Below are positions 5,756 to 13,199 of a stretch of 23,356 nt of DNA, piece by piece. The notes under the pieces were generated by a model. That model had not been told where the DNA came from, did not search any database, and worked only from the letters and a program-made list of their open reading frames with translations. The position numbers and the translations under genes were made by a program. The stretch comes from an uncultured Pseudomonadota bacterium (GTDB lineage: Bacteria > Pseudomonadota > Alphaproteobacteria > RF32 > CAG-239), in NCBI GenBank assembly GCA_949295395.1, contig CASFLB010000007.1, positions 1 through 23,356 on the forward strand, written 5' to 3'. Position 1 is the stretch's first letter. Each line of letters begins with the position of its first letter.

Positions 5756-7171
5756 ATGGTTCGTCGCATTTATCATAAAAAAAGATCTTTTTCACCAAAC
5801 CTGATTAAATTTTTGTTTGGGTTGGCTTTTGTGGCCTTGGTGTTTTATGGGGGACGTTTCTTATATAAAGAATTTAAGTTTCGTCCAGAAAAGTTTGTTG
5901 AAAATTCTATTCTTAAGCAGACGACGTTTCATGTCGATGTGAAAGAAATTGTGTCACGAGAAGGGATAAAAGCTTATTACTTTGAAGATCGAACCAATCC
6001 TATTATTGCTCTTTCGTTTCGGTTTAAAAATTCAGGAACGGCTTTTGAGGATAAAGGAGAACTTGGCATATCCCATATGGTAGCCGCCTTGTTGACTGAA
6101 GGAGCCGGTTCTTATTCAAGCCGTAAATTTAAGGATATTTTGGATGAAAATGCCATTTCGATGTCTTTTCAAGCGGGGGTTGATGATTTTTCGGGAGAGC
6201 TTTTGACTTTGAAAAAAAATCAAAAGACAGCGGCACGTCTTTTAAAGTTGGCTTTAACCTCGCCACGGTTCGATTCCGATTATATTCAATATGTTCGGCA
6301 ACAGCTTTTAACGCTTTTGAAACAACAAAAAGAATTTCCTGATAGTGCTCTTTCTTTGGCTTGGGGAAAAGAATTATATGGATCTCATCCTTACGGACGT
6401 AATCCTTTGGGACGAGAAGAGGATATTCAAAATATTGATCAAGATGAGTTGCTGGCTTTTGTTAAAGATCATTTTGCACGTAAAAATTTAATTGTTGGTA
6501 TTGCCGGTGATTTGTCTGAAGACGAAGCTAAGAAAATGTTGGATCAAATCTTTGGGGATTTGCCCGAGAATGGACGTCAACCTTTTGTGGATAATGCTTC
6601 AATTAATTGGACGTCACGTGAGTTTAATCTTAATCGGCCTATGGCTCAAAGCATGACAATCTTTACGGCTCCGGGAGTTAAAAGAAGCGATGCTGATTTT
6701 TATCCTTTGTATCTTGCCAATGAAATTTTTGTTGGGCAGGGGCTTAGCTCGCGTTTGTCTAAAGCTTTGCGTGAGGACAGGGGGTTAACTTATGGCGTTT
6801 ATGCCTATTTAACCCTTCAAGATAAAGCTCAATTGATAAAAGGCGGCTTTTCTTCTAATCCCGATACTTTTGAAGAAGCAAAGTCTTTGGTGCGTCGTGA
6901 ATGGATTAAAATGGGCGAAAACGGTGTTACGGAAGAAGAGTTGGCACAAGCTAAAAATTATCTAATTGCTTCCTATAATCTTCGGTTTGCGTCGTTGCTC
7001 AATATTGCTGAAACTTTGGTGGCTATGCAAGAAGAGAATCTTGGTTTGGATTTCTTGGTTAAACGTAATCAGTATATTGAAGAGGTTCGTCTTGATCAAG
7101 TGAATGAAGCCGCGCGAAAATATTTTGATGCTGATCGTCTCATTTGGGTTAATTTTAATAGTGTGAAATAA
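5756..7171 (+). CDS. M16 family peptidase-like protein (non-catalytic partner)
   Basis: This 471-residue M16-fold protein is not expected to cleave peptides. At the zinc-site position it has ISHMVAALLTEGAG, so the HxxEH motif is lost (Glu and the second His missing). The downstream M16 domain is well preserved, with GQGLSSRLSKALREDRGLTYGVYAY, the Arg/Tyr region that grips substrate in this family. The basic N-terminus followed by a hydrophobic segment (about 17-38) suggests a membrane anchor rather than a cleaved signal. AAAGGAG precedes the start. Together with the active enzyme just upstream it probably forms an envelope heterodimer tethered to the inner membrane. Confidence 0.87.
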   Translation: MVRRIYHKKRSFSPNLIKFLFGLAFVALVFYGGRFLYKEFKFRPEKFVENSILKQTTFHVDVKEIVSREGIKAYYFEDRTNPIIALSFRFKNSGTAFEDKGELGISHMVAALLTEGAGSYSSRKFKDILDENAISMSFQAGVDDFSGELLTLKKNQKTAARLLKLALTSPRFDSDYIQYVRQQLLTLLKQQKEFPDSALSLAWGKELYGSHPYGRNPLGREEDIQNIDQDELLAFVKDHFARKNLIVGIAGDLSEDEAKKMLDQIFGDLPENGRQPFVDNASINWTSREFNLNRPMAQSMTIFTAPGVKRSDADFYPLYLANEIFVGQGLSSRLSKALREDRGLTYGVYAYLTLQDKAQLIKGGFSSNPDTFEEAKSLVRREWIKMGENGVTEEELAQAKNYLIASYNLRFASLLNIAETLVAMQEENLGLDFLVKRNQYIEEVRLDQVNEAARKYFDADRLIWVNFNSVK

Positions 7172-7189
7172 GTTGGGGAGTGTTTGTCA

Positions 7190-8839
7190 ATGTTTGATAG
7201 TCGTCTTAATAAATCGAGAGCATGGAAAAAGCTTGAAAGCCATTGCAAGTCAATGCGCAAGGTTTTGATGCGCGATTTGTTTGAAAAAGATTCAAAACGT
7301 GCTCAGAAATTTACAGAATCTCTCGATGATACAATTATTCTTGATTATTCTAAAAACAGAATTACCGAGAAAACAATGTCTTATCTTATGGATTTGGCTC
7401 GTTCACGGCATTTGGATGAAAAAATTAAGGCTATGTTTCGTGGGGATAAAATCAATATTACCGAGAACCGTTCTGTTTTGCATATTGCTTTACGTAACCG
7501 AGAAAATCGTCCGATAGAGGTTAACGGAAAAGATGTTATGCCGGATATTAATGCTGTGCTGAAAAAAATGCGCCAGTTTAGCGAAGATGTTCGTTTTGGC
7601 AAGTTTAAGGGGTATACCGGTAAGAAACTTGTTAATATTGTTAATATCGGAATCGGAGGATCTGATCTCGGTCCTTATATGGCAGCCGAAGCTTTGCGTA
7701 AATACTGGATGAAAGGGATTAATTGCTATTTTATCTCGAATATTGACGGAACAGCTTGCGCAGAAGTCTTGAATAAGGTTGATCCTGAAACAACGCTCTT
7801 TATTGTTGCTTCTAAGACCTTTACCACGATTGAAACGCTTACCAATGCCAAAACCTGTCGCAAGTGGTTAGTTGATGCTCTCGGAGAACCGGCCGTTTCT
7901 AAGCATTTTGTGGCTTTGTCAACTAATGCCGAAGAAGTCGCCAAGTTTGGAATTGATACCAATAATATGTTTGAGTTTTGGGATTTTGTCGGTGGTCGTT
8001 ATTCTATGTGGTCGGCTATTGGTTTGTCTTTGGCCATTGCCGTTGGAATGGATAATTTTGAAAAAATGCTTGAAGGGGCGTTTGCCATGGATAAGCATTT
8101 TGCTGAAACTGAACTGGAGCATAATCTTCCGGTGATTTTGGCTTTAATTGGTATTTGGTATAATAATTTTATGGGTATTCATCGCTATGCGGTTATTCCT
8201 TATGACCAATATTTGCAATATCTGCCGTCTTATTTGCAACAGTTGGATATGGAATCAAACGGAAAATTTGTTGACGTTAATGGTGATTATGTTTCGTATG
8301 CAACCGGTCCGGTATTATTCGGTGGGGCCGGAACAAATGTTCAACATTCCTTCTTCCAGCTGATTCATCAAGGAACGGAAATCGTGCCGTGTGATTTTAT
8401 TGTTCCGGCAATTTCTCATAATGAAATTTCAAACCATCATGAAATTTTGTTGGCTAATGTTTTGGCTCAAGGTGAAGCTCTGATGAAAGGTAAAACCGTT
8501 AAAGAAGCCGCCGAAGAACTTAAAGCTGCCGGAAAGTCAAAAGAAGAAGTTGATTTTCTTAAGAAATTTAAGAGTTTTGCCGGAAATCGTCCTTCAAACA
8601 CCCTTTTGCTTAAAAAGGTTGATCCTTATTCTTTGGGAGCGTTGGTCGCCATGTATGAGCATAAGGTTTTTGTTCAAGGGGTTATTTGGAATATTGATTC
8701 TTTTGACCAAATGGGCGTTGAACTCGGTAAAAAGCTTGCTCTTAATATTTTGCCCGAGTTGCAAAATGCTTCTTCGGAATTGAAACATGATTCATCAACC
8801 AATGGGTTGATTAAACTCATTCGTGATTTTAGAAAGTAG
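7190..8839 (+). CDS. pgi: glucose-6-phosphate isomerase
   Basis: This 549-residue cytoplasmic enzyme interconverts glucose 6-phosphate and fructose 6-phosphate. The SIS-domain signatures NIGIGGSDLGPYM and VGGRYSMWSAIG are present. The catalytic residues fall at Glu355 (MESNGK), His386 (NVQHSFF) and Lys514 (VELGKK), the same numbers as in the E. coli enzyme, which supports full length and this start. The start at ATG 7190 was chosen over the in-frame TTG at 7184 because GGGGAG at 7175-7180 has better spacing to it. It follows the M16 pair by 18 bases and lies four bases before mutL. The link to its neighbours looks operonic rather than functional. Confidence 0.96.
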   Translation: MFDSRLNKSRAWKKLESHCKSMRKVLMRDLFEKDSKRAQKFTESLDDTIILDYSKNRITEKTMSYLMDLARSRHLDEKIKAMFRGDKINITENRSVLHIALRNRENRPIEVNGKDVMPDINAVLKKMRQFSEDVRFGKFKGYTGKKLVNIVNIGIGGSDLGPYMAAEALRKYWMKGINCYFISNIDGTACAEVLNKVDPETTLFIVASKTFTTIETLTNAKTCRKWLVDALGEPAVSKHFVALSTNAEEVAKFGIDTNNMFEFWDFVGGRYSMWSAIGLSLAIAVGMDNFEKMLEGAFAMDKHFAETELEHNLPVILALIGIWYNNFMGIHRYAVIPYDQYLQYLPSYLQQLDMESNGKFVDVNGDYVSYATGPVLFGGAGTNVQHSFFQLIHQGTEIVPCDFIVPAISHNEISNHHEILLANVLAQGEALMKGKTVKEAAEELKAAGKSKEEVDFLKKFKSFAGNRPSNTLLLKKVDPYSLGALVAMYEHKVFVQGVIWNIDSFDQMGVELGKKLALNILPELQNASSELKHDSSTNGLIKLIRDFRK

Positions 8840-8843
8840 TTCT

Positions 8844-10682
8844 ATGCCTATTCGAATTCTGCCATCGACCTTAGTTAATCAAATTGCAGCCGGTGAGGTG
8901 ATCGAGCGTCCGGCTTCCGTGGTTAAGGAGTTGGTCGAAAATGCGATTGATGCCGGAGCCACTTCAATCGAGGTGACTTTGGTAGATGGCGGAAAAGGCT
9001 TGATTGCCGTGGTTGATAACGGCAAAGGAATGGATAAGGACGAACTTGCGCTGGCGGTTGAACGTCATGCGACATCAAAGCTGCCTGATGATGATTTGTT
9101 TCATATCTGTTATTTAGGATTTCGCGGTGAGGCGCTTCCGTCCATTGCCTCGGTCGCGCGGTTGACAATTACTTCTCGTGCCAAAGAGTCTGAACATGCT
9201 TGGAAAATTGAAGTTTTGGGCGGTGAAAAGTCCGAGGTTGTGCCCGCCGCTTATCCCAAAGGGACACGAATCGAGGTGCGCGATTTGTTTTTTGCAACGC
9301 CGGCGCGGTTAAAGTTTTTGAAATCGTCACAATCAGAAACAGGATTGTGTGTTGATATGCTTAATCGTATTGCGATGGCTAATCCGCATATTTCGTTTTA
9401 TTTAAGGGCTGATGATAAGAAAAAAATTTCACTTAACGCTTGTCAGGGAGAACTTTTTGACGCTCGTCTCAATCGTTTGTCTGAAGTCATGGGGCGTGAG
9501 TTTGCTGATAATTCTTTGTTGATTGATGCTGAAAAAGACGGCCTTAAAATCTCTGGTTTCGTTTCTTTGCCGACGTTGAACAAGGCGAATTCTCTTTCTC
9601 AATATCTGTTTGTGAATAATCGTCCGGTAAGGGATAAGCTTTTGCTTGGAGCGCTTAAAGGTGCTTATCAAGATGTGTTGGCTTCTAACCGCTATCCGAT
9701 GTGTGCTTTGTTTTTTGACATTAATCCGGCTTATGTTGATGTTAATGTACATCCAGCCAAAGCGGAAGTCCGTTTTTATGACAATGCTTTGGTGCGCGGA
9801 TTGTTGGTGAGTGCCGTACGCTATGCCTTGAGTCAAGGATCAGAGCGTTCGGCCGGAGAAATTCCTGTCGATTCTTTAATCTGTGAGGCTAATCCGTTGC
9901 CTCATGAAGTTTTACCGCAAAGCGGTGTGTTTGAAACCTCTTCGTTACAGGAAAAGCTGCGTCCGGTTAATTTTTATCAGAGCCTTATGCCGAAAACTGC
10001 ACCACGGCGCCAGGCCTCTTTGCCGGAGTTGGAGCGGGCTTATTCGGTAAAAGTTGATCATCCTGTTGAAACGCCAAGCGAAACATCTTCGGCTTACAAT
10101 GTTGGATATCTGGGTTTGGCTAAGGCGCAGGTGGCTGATACTTATATTATCTCGCAAACCGAAGATAGCTTGATTATTGTTGATCAGCATGCCGCGCATG
10201 AGCGCATTGTGATGGAAAAACTCAAGCAAAGTTTGATGAATGAAGCTCAGGTGGCAACTCAGATTTTGCTGATTCCGGAAATTGTGGATTTAAGTTTGAG
10301 TGATAAAACGCGTCTTCTTGAAGCGGCAGATGAGCTTAAGAAACTTGGATTGGTGATTGAAGAATTTGGTTCAACGGCTGTGATTGTGCGTGAAATTCCG
10401 GCTTTGTTGAAAAATGCTGATGTTAAAAAGATGATTGCGGATTTGGCCGAAGAAATGGCCGAGTGGGGTAAAGAATATTCTCTTACACAAAAGTTGCATT
10501 TGGCCTGTGCGACGATTGCTTGTCACGGATCGGTTCGGGCAGGGCGGCGGCTTAATATTGATGAGATGAATCATTTACTTCGTGAAATGGAGCATACGGA
10601 GCATTCCGGTCAATGTAATCATGGGCGTCCGACTTATGTTGAATTAAAACTTAAAAATATTGAAAAGTTGTTTGAACGATAA
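8844..10682 (+). CDS. mutL: DNA mismatch repair protein MutL
   Basis: This 612-residue MutL couples mismatch recognition by MutS to strand removal. The N-terminal GHKL ATPase has ELVENAIDAGA, DNGKGM, RHATSKL and GFRGEALPSI. The C-terminal dimerisation domain holds the endonuclease motif DQHA-x2-E-x4-E (DQHAAHERIVME, residues 447-458), an AC.GSVRAG block and QCNHGRPT. It should therefore nick DNA itself, as expected for a lineage without MutH. The start at 8844 gives the canonical MPIRILPSTLVNQIAAGEV; a GTG at 8823 would overlap pgi and add unrelated residues. No terminator hairpin follows, only a T-rich stretch. Confidence 0.96.
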   Translation: MPIRILPSTLVNQIAAGEVIERPASVVKELVENAIDAGATSIEVTLVDGGKGLIAVVDNGKGMDKDELALAVERHATSKLPDDDLFHICYLGFRGEALPSIASVARLTITSRAKESEHAWKIEVLGGEKSEVVPAAYPKGTRIEVRDLFFATPARLKFLKSSQSETGLCVDMLNRIAMANPHISFYLRADDKKKISLNACQGELFDARLNRLSEVMGREFADNSLLIDAEKDGLKISGFVSLPTLNKANSLSQYLFVNNRPVRDKLLLGALKGAYQDVLASNRYPMCALFFDINPAYVDVNVHPAKAEVRFYDNALVRGLLVSAVRYALSQGSERSAGEIPVDSLICEANPLPHEVLPQSGVFETSSLQEKLRPVNFYQSLMPKTAPRRQASLPELERAYSVKVDHPVETPSETSSAYNVGYLGLAKAQVADTYIISQTEDSLIIVDQHAAHERIVMEKLKQSLMNEAQVATQILLIPEIVDLSLSDKTRLLEAADELKKLGLVIEEFGSTAVIVREIPALLKNADVKKMIADLAEEMAEWGKEYSLTQKLHLACATIACHGSVRAGRRLNIDEMNHLLREMEHTEHSGQCNHGRPTYVELKLKNIEKLFER

Positions 10683-10784
10683 TTTTTTTTCTTTTTATAA
10701 CCTTGTTATTTGCTTTTTTGTTATTATCTCTATTCTTGAGTGTGAAAATACTCTTGTGTAACTATCTATTTTAGGACGATAATA

Positions 10785-10988
10785 ATGACAACAGGAAAAG
10801 TTAAGTGGTTTAATAATAAAAAAGGTTATGGCTTTATTCAGCCTGATGAAGGTGGTGCCGATGTGTTTGTACATATTACGGCTGTTACAAAGGCTGGTTT
10901 TAGCAGCTTAAATGAAAATGATCACTTGGGATATGAAATTCAAGATGATCGTGGTCGCAAGATTGCGGCAAATTTGCAAAAAATTTAA
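10785..10988 (+). CDS. cold-shock domain protein (CspA family)
   Basis: This is a 67-residue single cold-shock domain that binds single-stranded RNA/DNA. RNP1 (KGYGFI, residues 13-18) and RNP2 (VFVHI, residues 27-31) are intact, and the start TTGKVKWFNNKKGYGFI is typical. It stands alone, with 102 bases after mutL and 123 bases before the tRNA-Ser gene. The AT-rich leader may hold a cold-responsive 5' UTR, but no clear promoter or structure could be assigned. AGGAC precedes the start. The numbering within the csp family is unknown, so no symbol is given. Confidence 0.95.
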   Translation: MTTGKVKWFNNKKGYGFIQPDEGGADVFVHITAVTKAGFSSLNENDHLGYEIQDDRGRKIAANLQKI

Positions 10989-11048
10989 GTTTCATTTTAG
11001 TAATTTTCATTTTCTTGCAAAAAAAATTCAAAACTCTGAAAAAAGTTC

Positions 11049-11076
11049 TTGACCTTTTTGCAAAATTGCGTAAATA
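11049..11076 (+). promoter_or_regulatory. sigma-70 type promoter of tRNA-Ser
   Basis: TTGACC (11049-11054) and TAAATA (11071-11076) are separated by 16 bases, or AAATAT at 17. The transcript would begin near 11083, about 29 bases upstream of the tRNA. The -35 box matches the consensus at five of six positions. Confidence 0.6.
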
Positions 11077-11111
11077 TCACTTCGTACCGCGCATGATGAA
11101 TGTTGCTTTTT

Positions 11112-11201
11112 GGAGAGGTGGCAGAGTGGTTTAATGCAGCGGTCTTGAAAACCGTCGAGGGTGCGAGCCCTCCCAGAGTTCGAATCTCTGCCTCTCCGCC
11201 A
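11112..11201 (+). tRNA. tRNA-Ser (anticodon TGA)
   Basis: A 90-nt class II tRNA with encoded CCA. The acceptor stem GGAGAGG (11112-11118) pairs with CCTCTCC (11191-11197), followed by discriminator G and CCA. The anticodon loop CTTGAAA gives UGA, reading UCA/UCG serine codons. The long variable arm (GAGGGTGCGAGCCCTC) and T-loop GTTCGAATC are canonical. It has its own promoter and terminator. Confidence 0.96.
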
Positions 11202-11203
11202 TT

Positions 11204-11238
11204 AAAAAAATCCTGAACATAAGTTCAGGATTTTTTTT
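11204..11238. terminator. bidirectional terminator between tRNA-Ser and the coiled-coil gene
   Basis: A 15-bp perfect stem (11204-11218 with 11223-11237, core TCCTGAAC/GTTCAGGA) and a 4-base loop are flanked by A7 on one side and T8 on the other. It can therefore terminate both the plus-strand tRNA transcript and the minus-strand gene, whose stop is at 11240-11242. Confidence 0.88.
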
Positions 11239-11239
11239 A

Positions 11240-12196
11240 TTAGTGGTAAACCGTCCAAATGATGCTTCCTATAGCACATACCAACAGTGTTCCAAAAATT
11301 ATAAGAAAAATGGTGGAAAACCACTTCGCTTCATCTGCGGCAATTTTATCATCAATCGTTAGATTTTGAGCCTCCGCAATTGCAAAGGTTGCATCTTGCC
11401 ATATCTTTTCATATCGTTCGATATTATAGTTGGCTGATGTTTTTGTTTTCCACTGAATATCTTTTATCTTTTCTGATAATCGTTTTTCTTGATTATCAAG
11501 ATTGAGAATTTTGGCGGAAAGTTCTTTCATTTGCTTTTGATATTGAACTACAAGAGATTGGCAATCCATAGATTTTGTATAGTCGTTTTTAAAATCTTGT
11601 TGGATTTTTTCTTGCAATTTTAAAGCTTCTGCTTTTTGCTCTTGGGTTAAGCTCAAGGAATCAGAAACAAGCTTTGCTTGGTTTTGCAAATTTTGATGCT
11701 GTTTTATTGATTCAAGAGCTTCTTGGTAAGAGGCAAAGGCTTCGTCAGCTTCTTTTTGCGCTTCGGTAATTTGTTCAGCTTTCCATGCTTGAAACTCTTG
11801 CTTTTTGGTTTCCTCTTTCTTTTTGGCTTTTTCGGCTTTGGTAAGGCGTTTTTGTTCCGCATTACGGGGTTCTTGCTTTTCGCGTTCGACCTTTTCGATA
11901 CGGTTTTGTTCGGCTTCCTTCGCCCAAGTTTCCTTGTGAGTATCGTACCAATAAAAAGCAAATCCAACAATGACAACTATGACGGCGGATGTCCACATAC
12001 TTATCCGAACTTTATCTTGGCTTTTTTTGAAAAGCGTTAAAAGTTGTTGGCTTTTGTAGAGTGATTCAGAGGGAAGAAGCTGAGAATCGCTTTTTTGTTT
12101 TTCAACATCAAAGAGTTTACGCAACTTTTTAAGTCGATATAGCCCATAGAGAATTATCGCTATGGCTATGACGGCGGTAATAATAATGATTTCCAT
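11240..12196 (-). CDS. unrecognised membrane-anchored coiled-coil protein
   Basis: No family was recognised for this 318-residue protein. It has three hydrophobic segments: residues 3-20, 67-84 and about 292-315. Between the second and third lies a long, strongly charged region rich in Lys, Glu, Gln and Ala (about 86-285), with heptad-like spacing that predicts extended coiled coil. No signal cleavage site or catalytic motif is visible, and there is one cysteine in the coil. The architecture suggests a rod held to the inner membrane at both ends. No good ribosome binding site precedes the ATG at 12196. It stands alone on the minus strand next to tRNA-Ser and fluC, so the context gives no function; it may be accessory or lineage-specific. 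Confidence 0.75.
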   Translation of the reverse strand: MEIIIITAVIAIAIILYGLYRLKKLRKLFDVEKQKSDSQLLPSESLYKSQQLLTLFKKSQDKVRISMWTSAVIVVIVGFAFYWYDTHKETWAKEAEQNRIEKVEREKQEPRNAEQKRLTKAEKAKKKEETKKQEFQAWKAEQITEAQKEADEAFASYQEALESIKQHQNLQNQAKLVSDSLSLTQEQKAEALKLQEKIQQDFKNDYTKSMDCQSLVVQYQKQMKELSAKILNLDNQEKRLSEKIKDIQWKTKTSANYNIERYEKIWQDATFAIAEAQNLTIDDKIAADEAKWFSTIFLIIFGTLLVCAIGSIIWTVYH

Positions 12197-12271
12197 AATG
12201 TATAAAGTTTTTAGTTAATAATAAATTTTCGAATTTACTATAATTTGTTTTGGAAATTTGTCAATATTTTT

Positions 12272-12634
12272 TTAGCTTATAAATTCAGCGCATTTTATGC
12301 CGCCGAGGAGGAATATCAGGCCAATGATGATGGACAAGCTTAAATATACACCGGCTTCAAGATAATTGTTTTTTTCTAATAAATTTGAAAAATTAAGCAG
12401 ATAAGTTGAAAAAGTTGTGAAGCCGCCGAGCAAGCCGGTCATGATGAATAATTTTAATTGAGGAGGAAATGTTTCTATGTGTTTTTGGCAATAAGCGTAA
12501 GCGCAACCGATGAAAAAAGCACCAAGAATGTTGACTGTCATGGTTCCCCAATGGGTGCTGATGCGATTGCATACCAACCATCGCAAAACCGAACCCGTAC
12601 CCCCGCCGATAAATACGCCTAATGCCGCAAACAT
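12272..12634 (-). CDS. crcB: fluoride channel FluC/CrcB
   Basis: This 120-residue four-helix inner-membrane protein exports fluoride as an antiparallel dimer. Diagnostic motifs are GGGTGSVLRW (10-19), Asn35 in VNILGAFFIG, and GGFTTFSTY (70-78), which supplies the Phe residues of the fluoride path and the central sodium site. The start at 12634 is preceded by AGGAG and gives a normal family length; the open frame extends further upstream but that part has no similarity. No fluoride riboswitch is recognisable in the leader. It is divergent from ogt with about 73 bases between the starts. FluC normally requires only itself as a homodimer, so the single copy is sufficient. Confidence 0.94.
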   Translation of the reverse strand: MFAALGVFIGGGTGSVLRWLVCNRISTHWGTMTVNILGAFFIGCAYAYCQKHIETFPPQLKLFIMTGLLGGFTTFSTYLLNFSNLLEKNNYLEAGVYLSLSIIIGLIFLLGGIKCAEFIS

Positions 12635-12707
12635 TATTTTTCTCCTGATATTTTTTTCTTGCTTTATAGCACGATTTTTGTATTTGTAAAGTAAGTACGG
12701 AGGTTGC

Positions 12708-13178
12708 ATGGCAGTTTTTAGGTTTGAAAGCGAAGTCAGAGAGATTTTTCTTTCTGTTGAGGAAAGGGCAAGTGCTCTTTCGAGAGTTGGTTTTGTAAAT
12801 AATTGCAAATGTATTGATAATCCTGATGCTTGTTCGTTGTTGTTACAAGAAGCTTATGCTCAATTAAAGGCCTATTTTGAAAAACGCCTTTATGTTTTTG
12901 ATTTACCGTTAAACTTAATCGGAACTGATTTTCAGTGCGCGGTTTGGAAAGCGCTTACTGATATTCCCTATGGTGAGGTGCGTTCTTATAAAGACATTGC
13001 TTGGGCGGTAAAGTCACCTAAAGCGGTGCGTGCCGTGGGGCAGGCGTGCCATATTAATCCAATTGCGATTATTGTTCCGTGTCATCGGGTGGTGGCCAGC
13101 AGCGGCAAGCTTTGTGGTTATGCCGGTGGTTTAGATTATAAGCAGTTTTTACTTGAATTAGAAAAAGAAAAGTGCTGA
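12708..13178 (+). CDS. ogt: methylated-DNA--protein-cysteine methyltransferase
   Basis: This 156-residue suicide enzyme transfers the alkyl group from O6-alkylguanine or O4-alkylthymine to its own cysteine. The active-site motif IVPCHRVV places the acceptor at Cys125. Upstream, FQCAVWKALTDIPYGEVRSY and the helix-turn-helix segment with KAVRAVGQA are conserved. The C-terminal GYAGGLDYKQFLL is typical. It lacks the Ada regulatory domain, so it is the single-function Ogt/AdaB type; the two are hard to separate by eye. CGGAGG lies just before the start. A hairpin overlapping the stop ends transcription. Confidence 0.94.
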   Translation: MAVFRFESEVREIFLSVEERASALSRVGFVNNCKCIDNPDACSLLLQEAYAQLKAYFEKRLYVFDLPLNLIGTDFQCAVWKALTDIPYGEVRSYKDIAWAVKSPKAVRAVGQACHINPIAIIVPCHRVVASSGKLCGYAGGLDYKQFLLELEKEKC

Positions 13179-13195
13179 ATTTTCAGCACTTTTTC
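13168..13195. terminator. bidirectional terminator between ogt and the MFS gene
   Basis: AAAAGTGCTGA (to 13178) pairs with TCAGCACTTTT (from 13183) around a 4-base loop. T-runs follow on both strands: TTTTCGTTTTT on plus and TTTTCTTTTTC on minus. It includes the ogt stop codon and lies just beyond the stop of the converging MFS gene. Confidence 0.8.
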
Positions 13196-13199
13196 GTTT

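Noticed and set aside
7184..7189. TTG start for pgi giving two extra residues
   Set aside because: Its spacing to GGGGAG is too short; ATG 7190 has better spacing and reproduces E. coli active-site numbering.
9429..9836. Minus-strand open frame of 135 residues inside mutL
   Set aside because: It lies wholly antisense to a conserved MutL region and has no plausible start signal or family similarity.
10683..10784. Promoter or structured cold-shock leader before the csp gene
   Set aside because: The stretch is T-rich with only short chance inverted repeats and no well-spaced -35/-10 pair.
11723..12040. Plus-strand open frame opposite the coiled-coil gene, very rich in Phe, Leu and Gly
   Set aside because: Its composition is the mirror of Lys/Glu codons on the other strand; it has no ribosome binding site and no domain.
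12635..12707. Possible fluoride riboswitch before crcB
   Set aside because: The short leader lacks the conserved fluoride-aptamer core and leaves too little room between crcB and ogt.
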